A stretch of DNA of 40,743 nt from contig CANRYZ010000011.1 in assembly GCA_947644365.1 (NCBI GenBank), positions 1 to 40,743 on the forward strand, written 5' to 3'. Source of the stretch: an uncultured Oscillibacter sp. Its GTDB lineage: Bacteria; Bacillota; Clostridia; Oscillospirales; Oscillospiraceae. Of this stretch, positions 7,802 through 15,898 are shown piece by piece (the stretch's first letter is position 1; every line of letters begins with the position of its first letter). The position numbers and the translations under genes are program-made. Under the pieces are notes generated by a model. It was not told the DNA's origin. It ran no database searches and saw only the letters and a program-made list of their open reading frames with translations.

Positions 7802-9103
7802 TCACAGGTCGTTGCGGCACAGGTCCTCGAAGGACTCCCGCCGGACGGCCACGTAGCTCTCCTTCCCGCCCCGGAGCATGACGATGGGGGGACGGGGCAG
7901 GCGGTTGTAGTTGGAGGCCATGGAGTAGTGGTACGCGCCGGTGGTGCACACGGCCACGATGTCCCCCCGGCCGACGCTCCGGGGCAGCTTCACATGCTCC
8001 TGGATGATGTCGCCGCTCTCGCAGCAGCGGCCCACCACAGAGCACTCGAAGTCCGCGGCCTCGTTCATCTTGTTTGCCAGCAGGCAGGTGTACAGCGAGC
8101 CGTACAGGGCGAAGCGGGGGTGGTCCGGCATGCCGCCGTCTACGGAGACGTAGTTTTTGTACCCGGGGATGCGCTTGACGGTGCCGGCGGTGTAGAGGGT
8201 CATGCCCGCGTCGGCCACGATGCTCCTGCCCGGCTCCATGTGGATCTCCGGCATCTCAATGCCGAGGCGGGCGCAGGTCTCGTGGATGGCCGCGGCCACC
8301 TCGCCCACCTTGGTGTCCACGTCCAGGAAGGGGTCGCTGTCCACGTAGCGCACGCCGTAGCCGCCGCCCAGGTCCAGCTGGCGGGCCATGTAGCCGTACT
8401 TGGCCTTCATCTCCGCCGCAAACTCCAGCATGATGACGGCGGCGCGCTCAAACACATCCTCGGCAAACACCTGGGAGCCCACGTGACAGTGGAAGCCCGC
8501 CAGGTCCACGTGGGGCTGCCGGAGGGTGAAGGCGGTGATCTCCTCGGCCTGGCCGGTCTCGATGGCGCTGCCGAATTTGGAGTCCACCTTGCCCGTGGCG
8601 ATGGCCTCGTAGGTGTGGGGGTCGATGCCGGGGGTGAGGCGCAGGAGGACGCTCTGCCGGATGTTCCGGGCGGCGGCCTCGGATTCGATGACCTTGATCT
8701 CCTCCACATTGTCGGCCACGAAGCAGCCAATGCCGTGGTCCATGCCGTAGCGGATGTCCTCGTCGGTCTTGTTGTTGCTGTGGAAGTAGGCCCGGCTCAG
8801 GTCGTAGCCCGCCTGGAGGGCGGTGTAGATCTCGCCGGAGGACACCACGTCGATGCCCATGTCCTCCTCCTTCATGATCTCGTAGATGCGCTTGCAGGAG
8901 AGGGCCTTGCTGGCGTACAGGGGGCGGGCTTTCCCGCCGAAGTGCTTGCGGAAGGCCGCGGTGTAGATCCGGCATTTCTCCCGGATCCGGTCCTCGTCCA
9001 TGAGATACAGGGGCGTGCCGTACTGCTTGGCCAGCGCCACTGTATCCTGCCCGGCGAAGAGGAGACGGCCGTTTTCGGCCACGGTGATGTTGTCACAGAT
9101 CAT
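7802..9103 (-). CDS. lysA: Fold-III PLP decarboxylase, diaminopimelate decarboxylase family
   Basis: This 433-residue enzyme has an alanine-racemase-like barrel plus beta domain. The PLP lysine is K66 (YASKAL). Phosphate-binding elements are GGGYG (246-250) and EPGRS (290-294). C361 in CESGD comes from the partner subunit's active site, and GAYHYSMASNYN lies at 389-400. These fit diaminopimelate decarboxylase, the last step of lysine synthesis (meso-DAP to L-lysine and CO2). However it is the second gene behind a sigma-54 promoter and a symporter, with a sigma-54 activator next door. A biosynthetic gene would not usually be wired that way, so a catabolic decarboxylase of the same fold (for example for D-lysine/D-ornithine) is a real alternative. 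AGAAAGGAAG precedes the ATG. Confidence 0.85.
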   Translation of the reverse strand: MICDNITVAENGRLLFAGQDTVALAKQYGTPLYLMDEDRIREKCRIYTAAFRKHFGGKARPLYASKALSCKRIYEIMKEEDMGIDVVSSGEIYTALQAGYDLSRAYFHSNNKTDEDIRYGMDHGIGCFVADNVEEIKVIESEAAARNIRQSVLLRLTPGIDPHTYEAIATGKVDSKFGSAIETGQAEEITAFTLRQPHVDLAGFHCHVGSQVFAEDVFERAAVIMLEFAAEMKAKYGYMARQLDLGGGYGVRYVDSDPFLDVDTKVGEVAAAIHETCARLGIEMPEIHMEPGRSIVADAGMTLYTAGTVKRIPGYKNYVSVDGGMPDHPRFALYGSLYTCLLANKMNEAADFECSVVGRCCESGDIIQEHVKLPRSVGRGDIVAVCTTGAYHYSMASNYNRLPRPPIVMLRGGKESYVAVRRESFEDLCRNDL

Positions 9104-9132
9104 AGGATGCTTCCTTTCTCTTTTGTGCGGGT

Positions 9133-9239
9133 CCTGTTTGAAAATTGCGGAAGAGACCGCTCCGTTCGGCAGTTTTCAAACAGGGCCTGATTCTGCCGGG
9201 GGATGGACGGGGGCCAAGGCTCAACCACACCTTGGCCCC
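9133..9239 (-). repeat. Two intercistronic hairpins between symporter and lysA
   Basis: Two inverted repeats fill most of the 178-nt gap. One has arms CCTGTTTGAAAA (9133-9144/9173-9184), extended by four more pairs, with a 20-nt loop. The other has arms GGGGCCAAGG (9210-9219/9230-9239) with a 10-nt loop. Neither is followed by a T run on the minus strand, so they look more like mRNA-stabilising or attenuating structures that would lower lysA expression relative to the symporter. Confidence 0.5.
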
Positions 9240-9281
9240 ACCCATTCCCGCAAGGGGAGAAAAGGGGGGATGCGCAGTCGG

Positions 9282-10532
9282 TTAGTTTCCGGCCTTCTTG
9301 GCGATGGCCTTGTCCAGCCAGTCCTTGCCGTCGGCGAAGCGGGAGACGATGTAGCACACCACATAGTCGCCGGCGGAGTTGATCATGGTGGCCGGGGGGT
9401 CCACCAGATTGCCGATGGCCACCAGGATCGGGAAGGCGATTTCAATATGCTGGGGGAAGAAGATGGAGCAGATGATATACTCGCCGATGTAGCCGCCGCC
9501 GGGCACGCCGCTCATGCCCACGGAGCTGAGCACGGCCACCAGGACCACGGGGATCAGCATGCCCCAGCTGAAGTCCTGACCCAGGGCGCCCAGGACGAAG
9601 GCGATTTTCAGCACGCAGGAGAAGCAGGAGCCGTCCATGTGCATGGTGGCGCCCAGGGGGCAGACCATCTCGGCCACGTCCTTGCTGATGCCGGTCTCCT
9701 CCGCCTCGGTGAGGTTGGTGGGGATGGTGGCCACGGAGGAGCAGGTGCCCAGAGACACCACGGCGGGCTTGGCGATGTGGCTGAACATGGTCTTGATACC
9801 GTGCTTGCCGCCGCCGAACCAGGCGAACAGGGGGAAGGCGGTGAAGATGTAGATGAAGCACAGGGGATAGTACACGATCATGGCCCGGCCGTAGGACTCG
9901 GTGATGGCGGAGCCGTAGGTGGCCATCAGGTCGGCGAAGATGGCGAAGAAGGCGATGGGAGCGTAGTAGGTGATGATCTGCACGAACTTCATCATCACGT
10001 CGGTGAGGCCGGAGAGCCACTTGCCGATGATGCTGTCGGCGCCGCCGGCCAGGTTGGTGGCGAAGCCGAAGAGCACGGAGAAGACGATCAGGGGCAGCAT
10101 GGCCCGGCGGCTCAGCAGGCCCACGAAATCGCTGGCGGTGAAGAAGTTGACGATCATATCGGAGATGGAGGCGTACTCGCCCAGCTCCTCGGTGGGCAGC
10201 TCCGTCCAGGGACTGAGCACCGGGGGAAAGATCTTCATCAGGGCGAACATGATGACGGCGGCGATGGCGCCGGTGATGACGAAGGTCAGTACCGTGGTGC
10301 CCATGATCTTGCCGGCCCGCTTGCGGCTGCGCATGTTGGCCACGGAGCCCGCGATGGAGGCGAACACCAGGGGAACCACCACGCAGAACATCATGTTGAT
10401 AAATACGGTGCCCAGGGGCTTGATGGTGTTGCCGAACTCAGGGGAGACCCAGCCCACGATGCAGCCCAGGATCATGGCGCCCAGCATGATTGCCAGGAAC
10501 CGGTAGTTTTTCGCGACAGCTTTCTTGTCCAT
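9282..10532 (-). CDS. Amino acid:cation symporter of the dicarboxylate/glutamate (DAACS) family
   Basis: This 416-residue inner-membrane transporter has the family's hydrophobic helices and two re-entrant hairpins: the HP1 region CSSVATIPTNL, the TM7 motif PLGATMHMDGS, the HP2 motif GMSGVPGGG, and the TM8 motif DPPATMINSAGD. Compared with the archaeal GltPh pattern, the TM7 Asn of NMDGT is His here. In TM8 the Asp that binds the substrate amino group is kept, but the Arg that binds the acidic side chain is Ala. This argues against glutamate/aspartate and for a neutral or other amino acid. AGAGGAG lies a few bases before the ATG. A near-perfect sigma-54 promoter is upstream, and the LysA-like decarboxylase is downstream on the same strand. 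Confidence 0.9.
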   Translation of the reverse strand: MDKKAVAKNYRFLAIMLGAMILGCIVGWVSPEFGNTIKPLGTVFINMMFCVVVPLVFASIAGSVANMRSRKRAGKIMGTTVLTFVITGAIAAVIMFALMKIFPPVLSPWTELPTEELGEYASISDMIVNFFTASDFVGLLSRRAMLPLIVFSVLFGFATNLAGGADSIIGKWLSGLTDVMMKFVQIITYYAPIAFFAIFADLMATYGSAITESYGRAMIVYYPLCFIYIFTAFPLFAWFGGGKHGIKTMFSHIAKPAVVSLGTCSSVATIPTNLTEAEETGISKDVAEMVCPLGATMHMDGSCFSCVLKIAFVLGALGQDFSWGMLIPVVLVAVLSSVGMSGVPGGGYIGEYIICSIFFPQHIEIAFPILVAIGNLVDPPATMINSAGDYVVCYIVSRFADGKDWLDKAIAKKAGN

Positions 10533-10664
10533 TTATGACTCCTCTCAATTTCTCTCATTTGCGAACAGGTTTGGTTGAGTTTGGTTGACTTTCCCTTGGC
10601 TTCCCGCCCGGCCGCTGCCGGCGGGAGGCCGCCCTTGCGGTTTGGATTGCCGCTGACGATATGA

Positions 10665-10680
10665 AGCAAATATTATGCCA
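10665..10680 (-). promoter_or_regulatory. Sigma-54 (-24/-12) promoter of the symporter-lysA unit
   Basis: Read on the minus strand, the sequence is TGGCATAATATTTGCT. It has the invariant GG and GC elements exactly 12 nt apart and fits the TGGCAYR-N4-TTGCW consensus at every defined position. Transcription would start near 10654, about 120 nt before the symporter ATG. The activator gene whose product carries GAFTGA lies just upstream. Confidence 0.88.
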
Positions 10681-10804
10681 AAAAGGCGAAAAAGGAAGAA
10701 AACTGTCGGGTGTGTCAAAGCTGATGCGGGATATTTTACGGATATAACAGGGATTTTCCGTTTTTTAACAAATGATAACTGGAAGAACAGAAAATCCAAA
10801 AGCA
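10681..10804 (-). promoter_or_regulatory. AT-rich upstream region of the sigma-54 promoter, probable activator-binding zone
   Basis: The whole 339-bp gap between the activator and symporter genes (10533-10871) holds no gene. This part is distinctly AT-rich compared with the surrounding genes and lies 20-140 bp upstream of the -24 element, where enhancer-binding proteins normally bind. I see only weak dyads (for example around 10739-10760) and cannot name a clear site. Confidence 0.35.
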
Positions 10805-10852
10805 AAAAGGTTCTGATTTCAGGACTTTATTTCCTGAAATCAGAACCTTTTA
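10804..10852 (-). terminator. Terminator of the sigma-54 activator gene (bidirectional)
   Basis: A 20-bp perfect stem (arms 10805-10824 and 10832-10851, AAAAGGTTCTGATTTCAGGA and complement) with a 7-nt loop and A/T runs on both sides lies about 20 nt after the activator stop. It insulates the activator transcript from the symporter promoter. Confidence 0.92.
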
Positions 10853-10871
10853 CAAAAAACGGAAGAAATCG

Positions 10872-12686
10872 CTACTCGATGCCGTACTCCTTGAGTTTGC
10901 CGTAAAATACGGTCTTGGACAGCCCCAGCTCCTCCATGGCTCGAACCCGGCTGCCGCCGCACTGGGCCAGGGTCTGGCGGATGATCTTCTCCTCCTCCTG
11001 CCGCAGGCGCTGGCGCAGGGTCCTGTGGGCGGGGGTGTGTTCCAGGCGGATGTGCTCGGCATAGATGATGTCGGACTCGGAGAGGGCCACGGCGCTCTCC
11101 AGCACGTTCTCCAGCTCCCGGATGTTTCCCGGCCAGTCGTAGGAGAGCAGCTTGTTCACCGCCTCGCCAGAGAGGACCTTTTTCGCCATGTCGTACTTCC
11201 GGGTGATGCGGTCCATCAGGTGGTCGATGAGGAAGCAGAGGTCCTCCTGGCAGTCCCGCAGGGCGGGCAGCTCCAGGGAGAAGGCGCTGAGGCGGTAGTA
11301 CAGGTCCTGGCGGAACTGCCCGGCGGCCACCTTCTCCCGCAGGCTGCAGTTGGTGGCGGCCAGGATGCGCACGTCCACAGGGATGAGCCGGGTGGACCCC
11401 ACCCGGCACACCACCTTGTCCTGAATGGCCCGCAGGAGCTTGGCCTGGACGTCCAGGGGGATCTCGCCGATCTCGTCGAGAAAGATGGTGCCGCCGTCGG
11501 CCTCCTCGAAGAACCCGGCCCGGCCCTTGGGGTCCGCGCCGGTGAAGGCGCCCCCGGCATAGCCGAACATCTCGCTCTCAAAGAGGGAGGGGGCGATGGT
11601 GGAGCAGTCCACGGTGACGAAGGCCCCCTTCCGGGGCTGGGCCCGGGAGAAGGCCCGGGCCATGTAGCTCTTGCCGGTGCCGCTCTCCCCGGTGATGAGC
11701 ACGTTGCAGTCCAGCTGGGAGAGCTTGTAGGCCCGGTGGCGCACCTCCGCCGTGGCGGCCCCGCCGCCGAAGAGGGCGGCGAAGTCGCTCTCCTTCGGGT
11801 GCTGGGCCTGTTCCCGCTCCCGGTAGCGCCGCTCGGCGGACTTGATGGCGTCGTTCCGCTCCTGGATGGTAACCCGGATGTCCTTGATGTTCCGGAATTT
11901 GACGATGACGCCGCTGAAAGCCCCGGCGCTGTCCGTGACGGGCAGGATGGAGGCCACCAGCTCGTAGCCGTTGATCTCGCAGGGGATGTCCCGGAACTCC
12001 GGGGCCTGGCCGGTCATCACCTGCTCCAGGTGCCGCTCGAACAGGGCGCCCTCGAAGAACTCCCGGAAGTAGTAACCCGTCACCTTGATCTCGGACCCGG
12101 GGCTCTTGCCCACGAAGGGGGCGCCCCGCAGGAGATTGCCGATGCCCTCCTTCCGGGCGGAGTAGCCCTTCTCCTCCCAGAACTTCACCTGGCCGGTTTC
12201 GCCGTCCAGCACCACCATCTGGCCGATGCACCAGAAGTAGTCCATGGTGTAGGTGATGTCCCCCACGGTCACCGAGGTCTCCCTGCTGTCGATGGCCGCC
12301 CGGATGGGGACGTCCCGCCAGACGGTGGAGAGCTCCAGGGTGGCGGAGTCGCCGCCGGGGAGAAATTTGTATACCGGTTTGGCCCCCGGCGTGTCAAAGA
12401 GGCCCACCGCCGTGATCCGGTCCCCGGCCCGGAGCTTCCGGTCGCGGATGTTCAGCCGTTCCAGGTCGGCGGGAGCGAGACTTCCGTCGTCGGCGCCGAT
12501 GGCGGTGTCGGCGATGATGACCAGGTCCCCGGGTTCCAGCCGCCCGGGGCCGTGGGAGTACCGGCTGTGGTTGAACAGGCCGAAGTAGTCCTTGGTCTGG
12601 CGGTTGATGTGGGTGATGGTCCCCTCCCGGTCCAGGGTGAACATGGCCTGGGAGGACGCCTCCATAACGCTTTGCAGCATGTCCAT
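10872..12686 (-). CDS. Sigma-54 dependent transcriptional activator with PAS-type sensor
   Basis: This 604-residue enhancer-binding protein starts with a PAS-like sensory segment (about 1-40). A middle region of uncertain fold and a second PAS-like module (about 150-270) follow. Next comes the AAA+ domain: Walker A GESGTGKS at 333-340, the sigma-54 contact loop GAFTGA at 379-384, Walker B GGTIFLDEIGEI from 398, then an arginine-finger region. The C terminus is a Fis-type helix-turn-helix (GGSRVRAMEELGLSKTVFYG). It remodels RNA polymerase holding sigma-54, using ATP. The matching promoter lies just downstream in front of the symporter, so it most likely controls symporter and lysA in response to a small molecule sensed by PAS. 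AGAGGAG precedes the ATG. Confidence 0.94.
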   Translation of the reverse strand: MDMLQSVMEASSQAMFTLDREGTITHINRQTKDYFGLFNHSRYSHGPGRLEPGDLVIIADTAIGADDGSLAPADLERLNIRDRKLRAGDRITAVGLFDTPGAKPVYKFLPGGDSATLELSTVWRDVPIRAAIDSRETSVTVGDITYTMDYFWCIGQMVVLDGETGQVKFWEEKGYSARKEGIGNLLRGAPFVGKSPGSEIKVTGYYFREFFEGALFERHLEQVMTGQAPEFRDIPCEINGYELVASILPVTDSAGAFSGVIVKFRNIKDIRVTIQERNDAIKSAERRYREREQAQHPKESDFAALFGGGAATAEVRHRAYKLSQLDCNVLITGESGTGKSYMARAFSRAQPRKGAFVTVDCSTIAPSLFESEMFGYAGGAFTGADPKGRAGFFEEADGGTIFLDEIGEIPLDVQAKLLRAIQDKVVCRVGSTRLIPVDVRILAATNCSLREKVAAGQFRQDLYYRLSAFSLELPALRDCQEDLCFLIDHLMDRITRKYDMAKKVLSGEAVNKLLSYDWPGNIRELENVLESAVALSESDIIYAEHIRLEHTPAHRTLRQRLRQEEEKIIRQTLAQCGGSRVRAMEELGLSKTVFYGKLKEYGIE

Positions 12687-12747
12687 GTTCCCCGCTCCTC
12701 TCGGCTCCGCTGCCTCTGAAGTTTAGATTTCCATTTTATACCTTTTC

Positions 12748-12776
12748 ATTTTAGTTTTTTTCATGGGATTTGTCAA
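12748..12776 (-). promoter_or_regulatory. Sigma-A promoter of the sigma-54 activator gene
   Basis: On the minus strand TTGACA (12776-12771) and TAAAAT (12753-12748) are 17 bp apart, an almost ideal housekeeping promoter. It overlaps the 3' end of recD2 and would start transcription about 55 nt before the activator ATG, so the activator is made constitutively from its own promoter. Confidence 0.75.
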
Positions 12777-14994
12777 TATTGCCGGCCGCTTTTTCGCTGT
12801 GGGCCAGCCGCCACCGGAGACCCGAGTACCGCCGCTGCTGGCGGTCGTTGGCCGCCATGGAGCGGAGAACGGCGTCGTCCCCCACCACCACCAGCAGCTC
12901 CCGGGCCCGTGTCAGGGCGGTGTACAGCACCCCCCGCACCATCAGTGACTGGGCGGAGGGCATGGCCGCCAGCACGGCGCAGCGGTACTCGCTGCCCTGG
13001 GCCTTGTGGACCGTCACGGCGTAGGCCAGCTCCAGCTCACTGAGCTGCTCCGCGCCGTAGACCGCCCGCCGCCCGTCGTCAAAGCTGAGCTCCAGCACCT
13101 CCCCGGAGGGGTCGATCTTGGCGATCTTTCCCATATCGCCGTTGAAGATGCCAGCGCCCGCGGAGCCGTCCTCCCGCTCCCAGATCACGTCGTAGTCGTT
13201 GCGGGTCTGCATGACCCGGTCCCCCTCCCGGAACAGCCGCTCCCCCCAGAGGAGCTCCCGCTTGTCCGGCGACCTGGGATTCAGGGCCTCCTGGAGGCAG
13301 GCGTTGAGGCGGATGGTGCCGCTGGGCCCCTTCCGCATGGGGGAGAGGACCTGGATCTGGTCTGCCGGGACGCCCATATTGTCCGGCAGGCGGGTTTTGC
13401 ACAGCTCCACCACCGTGGACAGCGTCCGCTCCGCCTCCCGGCGGCAGAGGAAGAAGAAGTCCCCCTGGTCGTTGGTGAGTCTGGGAGGCTGGCCCAGGTT
13501 CACGGCGTGAGCGTTGCGGATGATGGCGGACTGCTCCGCCTGGCGGAAGACCTCCCGCAGGAACACCGTCTCCACCCGGCCGCTGCGGATGAGATCGGAG
13601 AACACGTTCCCCGCCCCCACGGAGGGCAGCTGGTCCGCGTCCCCCACCAGCACCAGCCGCGTGCCGGGCCGCAATGCCCGCAGCAGGGCGGAGAAGAGGG
13701 GCAGGTCCACCATGCTCATCTCGTCCACGATCACCGCGTCGGCCTCCAGGGGCTCCTTCTCCGTCTTGGAGAACACCGGCTCGCGGGTGCTCTCGTCCCA
13801 CTTCACCCCCAGCAGGCGGTGAATGGTCTGGGCCTCTATGCCGCTGAGCTCGCTCATGCGCTTGGCGGCCCGGCCTGTGGGAGCCGCCAGCACCACGTCC
13901 AGCCCCATGCGCCGGAACAGGGCCACAATGCCCCGCACGGTGGTGGTCTTGCCGGTGCCGGGGCCGCCGGTGAGGATCAGCACGCCAGCCCGGGCCGCCA
14001 GCCCCACCGCCTGGCGCTGCTGGGGGGCGTAGGTGACGCCCTGCTCCGCCTCGATCTCCCGGACGGTCCGCTCCGCGGCGCCGCTCTCGTCGGCCTCCGC
14101 CGAGAGCAGCAGGTTCAGCCGCGCGCAGGCGGACAGCTCCGCCTCCCACAGCCGCCGGAGGTAGCAGGCCTCCACCCTGGCCACGTGCTCCTGCACCACC
14201 GCCCCCCGCTGGATCAGGGCGTCCAGGGCGGATTCCACCGGCCCGGCACCGCAGTCCAGCAGGCGGCAGGTGGCGTCCAGGAGCTTGTCCCTGGGCAGAA
14301 AAACGTGGCCGTTGTTCTCGTTGTGGCTCAGCTCGTAGACCACCGCCGCCTCCACCCGGCAGCCGCTGTCGGCGGAGAGGCCCAGGCTCATGGCGATCTC
14401 GTCGGCGGCGGAGAAGGCCACGCCGCAGCCGTCGTCCGCCAGCAGGTAGGGGTTCCGGCGCACCATCTCCAGCGCTTCGCCGCCGTACAGCCGCCGCAGC
14501 CGCATGGCCAGCACCGGCGGCAGCTGATACCGGGCCAGAAAGGCCATCAGCCGCCGCAGGCCCATGTGCTGCCGGAAGCCCTCGGCGATCTCCCGGGCCT
14601 TCTTGGCGGTGACGCCCTTGACGGTGCTCAGCCGCTCCGGCTCCCGCTCCAGGATGTCCAGCGTCTCCGCTCCGAAGCGGTCCACGATGTGCCGGGCGGT
14701 GGCGGGGCCCACTCCTTTGCAGATGCCGGAGGAGAGGTAGCTGAAAATCTCCTCCTCGTCCTCCGGCAGAGACCGCTCCAGCTCCGCGGCCCGCAGCTGC
14801 TCCCCGTGCTGGGGGTGGGTCTCCCACGTCCCGGAGGCCGTCAGGTGCTCCCCCGGGGCCACGCAGGGGATGCACCCCACCACAGTGACCACCTCCCCCT
14901 CCAGGGTCAGGAGGCGGAGGACGGTATAGCCGTTTTCCGGGTTTTGAAAGATGACGCTATGTACGGTCCCCTCGCAGGTGGTCCATTCTTCCAT
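12751..14994 (-). CDS. recD2: RecD2-type ATP-dependent 5'-3' DNA helicase
   Basis: This 747-residue superfamily-1B helicase acts in DNA repair/replication. It has the long N-terminal extension that separates RecD2 from RecBCD's RecD: an OB-like start (VHSVIFQNPENGYTVLRL) and tandem helix-hairpin-helix repeats (about 85-140). The motor domains follow: Walker A GGPGTGKT at 343-350, Walker B with VIVDEMSM, QAE/GDADQLPSVG, and the C-terminal motif YAVTVHKAQGSE. No recB/recC is nearby, as expected for a stand-alone RecD2. It is the last gene of the yqf-phoH-ybeY operon, 28 nt after the small membrane ORF. Confidence 0.95.
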   Translation of the reverse strand: MEEWTTCEGTVHSVIFQNPENGYTVLRLLTLEGEVVTVVGCIPCVAPGEHLTASGTWETHPQHGEQLRAAELERSLPEDEEEIFSYLSSGICKGVGPATARHIVDRFGAETLDILEREPERLSTVKGVTAKKAREIAEGFRQHMGLRRLMAFLARYQLPPVLAMRLRRLYGGEALEMVRRNPYLLADDGCGVAFSAADEIAMSLGLSADSGCRVEAAVVYELSHNENNGHVFLPRDKLLDATCRLLDCGAGPVESALDALIQRGAVVQEHVARVEACYLRRLWEAELSACARLNLLLSAEADESGAAERTVREIEAEQGVTYAPQQRQAVGLAARAGVLILTGGPGTGKTTTVRGIVALFRRMGLDVVLAAPTGRAAKRMSELSGIEAQTIHRLLGVKWDESTREPVFSKTEKEPLEADAVIVDEMSMVDLPLFSALLRALRPGTRLVLVGDADQLPSVGAGNVFSDLIRSGRVETVFLREVFRQAEQSAIIRNAHAVNLGQPPRLTNDQGDFFFLCRREAERTLSTVVELCKTRLPDNMGVPADQIQVLSPMRKGPSGTIRLNACLQEALNPRSPDKRELLWGERLFREGDRVMQTRNDYDVIWEREDGSAGAGIFNGDMGKIAKIDPSGEVLELSFDDGRRAVYGAEQLSELELAYAVTVHKAQGSEYRCAVLAAMPSAQSLMVRGVLYTALTRARELLVVVGDDAVLRSMAANDRQQRRYSGLRWRLAHSEKAAGNIDKSHEKN

Positions 14995-15022
14995 GGCTTT
15001 TGTACCCTCTGTCTCTTCAATC

Positions 15023-15346
15023 TCACTTGATTTGAAAATCCCTGCCCTCCGCCACCACGGCGTTCTTTCCCCGGCCCGCCAGGTACTGGGCCAATTGGCG
15101 GGCGTCCGGCGTGAGGCCGCAGTCCGCCAGGACGATCTTCGCCCCGGGCAGCTGGCCCTGGACGCGGCGGAGCTCCCGCACGTCGGACTCCATGGCCAGG
15201 GCCTCGTCCCGCAGGGGGAGAACCAGCAAAAGGCCCGGGATAGCGGGCCGGCCCGCGTGGAAAATGGCGCCGGCCGCCAGCCAGACCACGGTGGCGAGGC
15301 CTACGGCGGCGAGAAACGCGATGCAGCCGTCTTGGAGCAATGTCAT
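15023..15346 (-). CDS. Small membrane-anchored protein of unknown function
   Basis: I do not recognise this 107-residue protein. Residues 1-30 form one hydrophobic segment (FLAAVGLATVVWLAAGAIF), probably a membrane anchor. A soluble part of about 75 residues follows with an alternating hydrophobic stretch (GLLLVLPLRDEA) and LPGAKIVLADCGL, which could be a small alpha/beta fold facing the cytoplasm. GAGGTGA is 6 nt before the ATG, a good ribosome site. It lies between ybeY (63 nt upstream) and recD2 (28 nt downstream) on the same strand, so it is probably cotranscribed. The place is often occupied by dgkA/era in other Firmicutes; this is neither. Confidence 0.7.
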   Translation of the reverse strand: MTLLQDGCIAFLAAVGLATVVWLAAGAIFHAGRPAIPGLLLVLPLRDEALAMESDVRELRRVQGQLPGAKIVLADCGLTPDARQLAQYLAGRGKNAVVAEGRDFQIK

Positions 15347-15409
15347 GGTAAATCACCTCAAGAACAGCTTATGCGGAGGAGCTTGGATTTGCCCCGCCCG
15401 CGGGGCGCT

Positions 15410-15898
15410 TTACCGCCCGATCCCCAGTCCGGCGAGAATGCGTTCCTCTCTCTCCCGCATTTGCGCCTTCATGGGGCCCTCGTCCAGGTGGTCGTAGCCC
15501 AGCAGGTGGAGCACGGAGTGCACCACCAGATAGGCCAGCTCCCGGCGGTTGGAGTGGCCGTACTCCTTTGCCTGCGCGGCCACATGCTCCATGGAGATCA
15601 CCATGTCCCCCAGGGGCACCAGCCCCGTGCCGGGGTCGGCGTCCTCCGCCTCCGGCAGCTCCCCCGGGGAGAGATCGAAGGCGGGAAAGCTCAGCACGTC
15701 CGTGGAGCGGTCCACCTGCCGCATCTCCCGGTTCAGACGCTGAATCTCCGCGTCGCCTGTGACGAGCACATCCACTTCGCAGGGGAAGTCCACCCCCTCC
15801 GCCGCCAGGGCGGCGCGGATCACTTTGCGGATAAAGGCGATCTGGCTCTCGCCCACGCCGGGGACGCCGGCTGTGACGGGGATATAATGGCGTTTCAT
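15410..15898 (-). CDS. ybeY: Endoribonuclease YbeY (rRNA maturation)
   Basis: This 162-residue cytoplasmic metal-dependent RNase is needed for 16S rRNA 3'-end processing and ribosome quality control. The zinc motif H-x3-H-x5-H is H127, H131, H137 within HSVLHLLGYDH. The family segments LNREMRQVDRSTDVLSFP and LGDMVIS are present. Length is normal. Its ATG overlaps the phoH stop codon by four bases, so the two are translationally coupled. The yqfF gene that separates them in Bacillus is absent. Confidence 0.96.
   Translation of the reverse strand: MKRHYIPVTAGVPGVGESQIAFIRKVIRAALAAEGVDFPCEVDVLVTGDAEIQRLNREMRQVDRSTDVLSFPAFDLSPGELPEAEDADPGTGLVPLGDMVISMEHVAAQAKEYGHSNRRELAYLVVHSVLHLLGYDHLDEGPMKAQMREREERILAGLGIGR

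Noticed and set aside
10545-10805. Minus-strand frame of about 86 codons over the sigma-54 promoter region
   Set aside because: It runs across the promoter and upstream zone, has no ribosome site and an unlikely composition.
13006-15030. Long plus-strand open frame opposite recD2, and similar frames opposite the symporter, the sigma-54 activator and phoH
   Set aside because: All are low-complexity shadows of high-GC genes on the other strand, without ribosome sites or family motifs.
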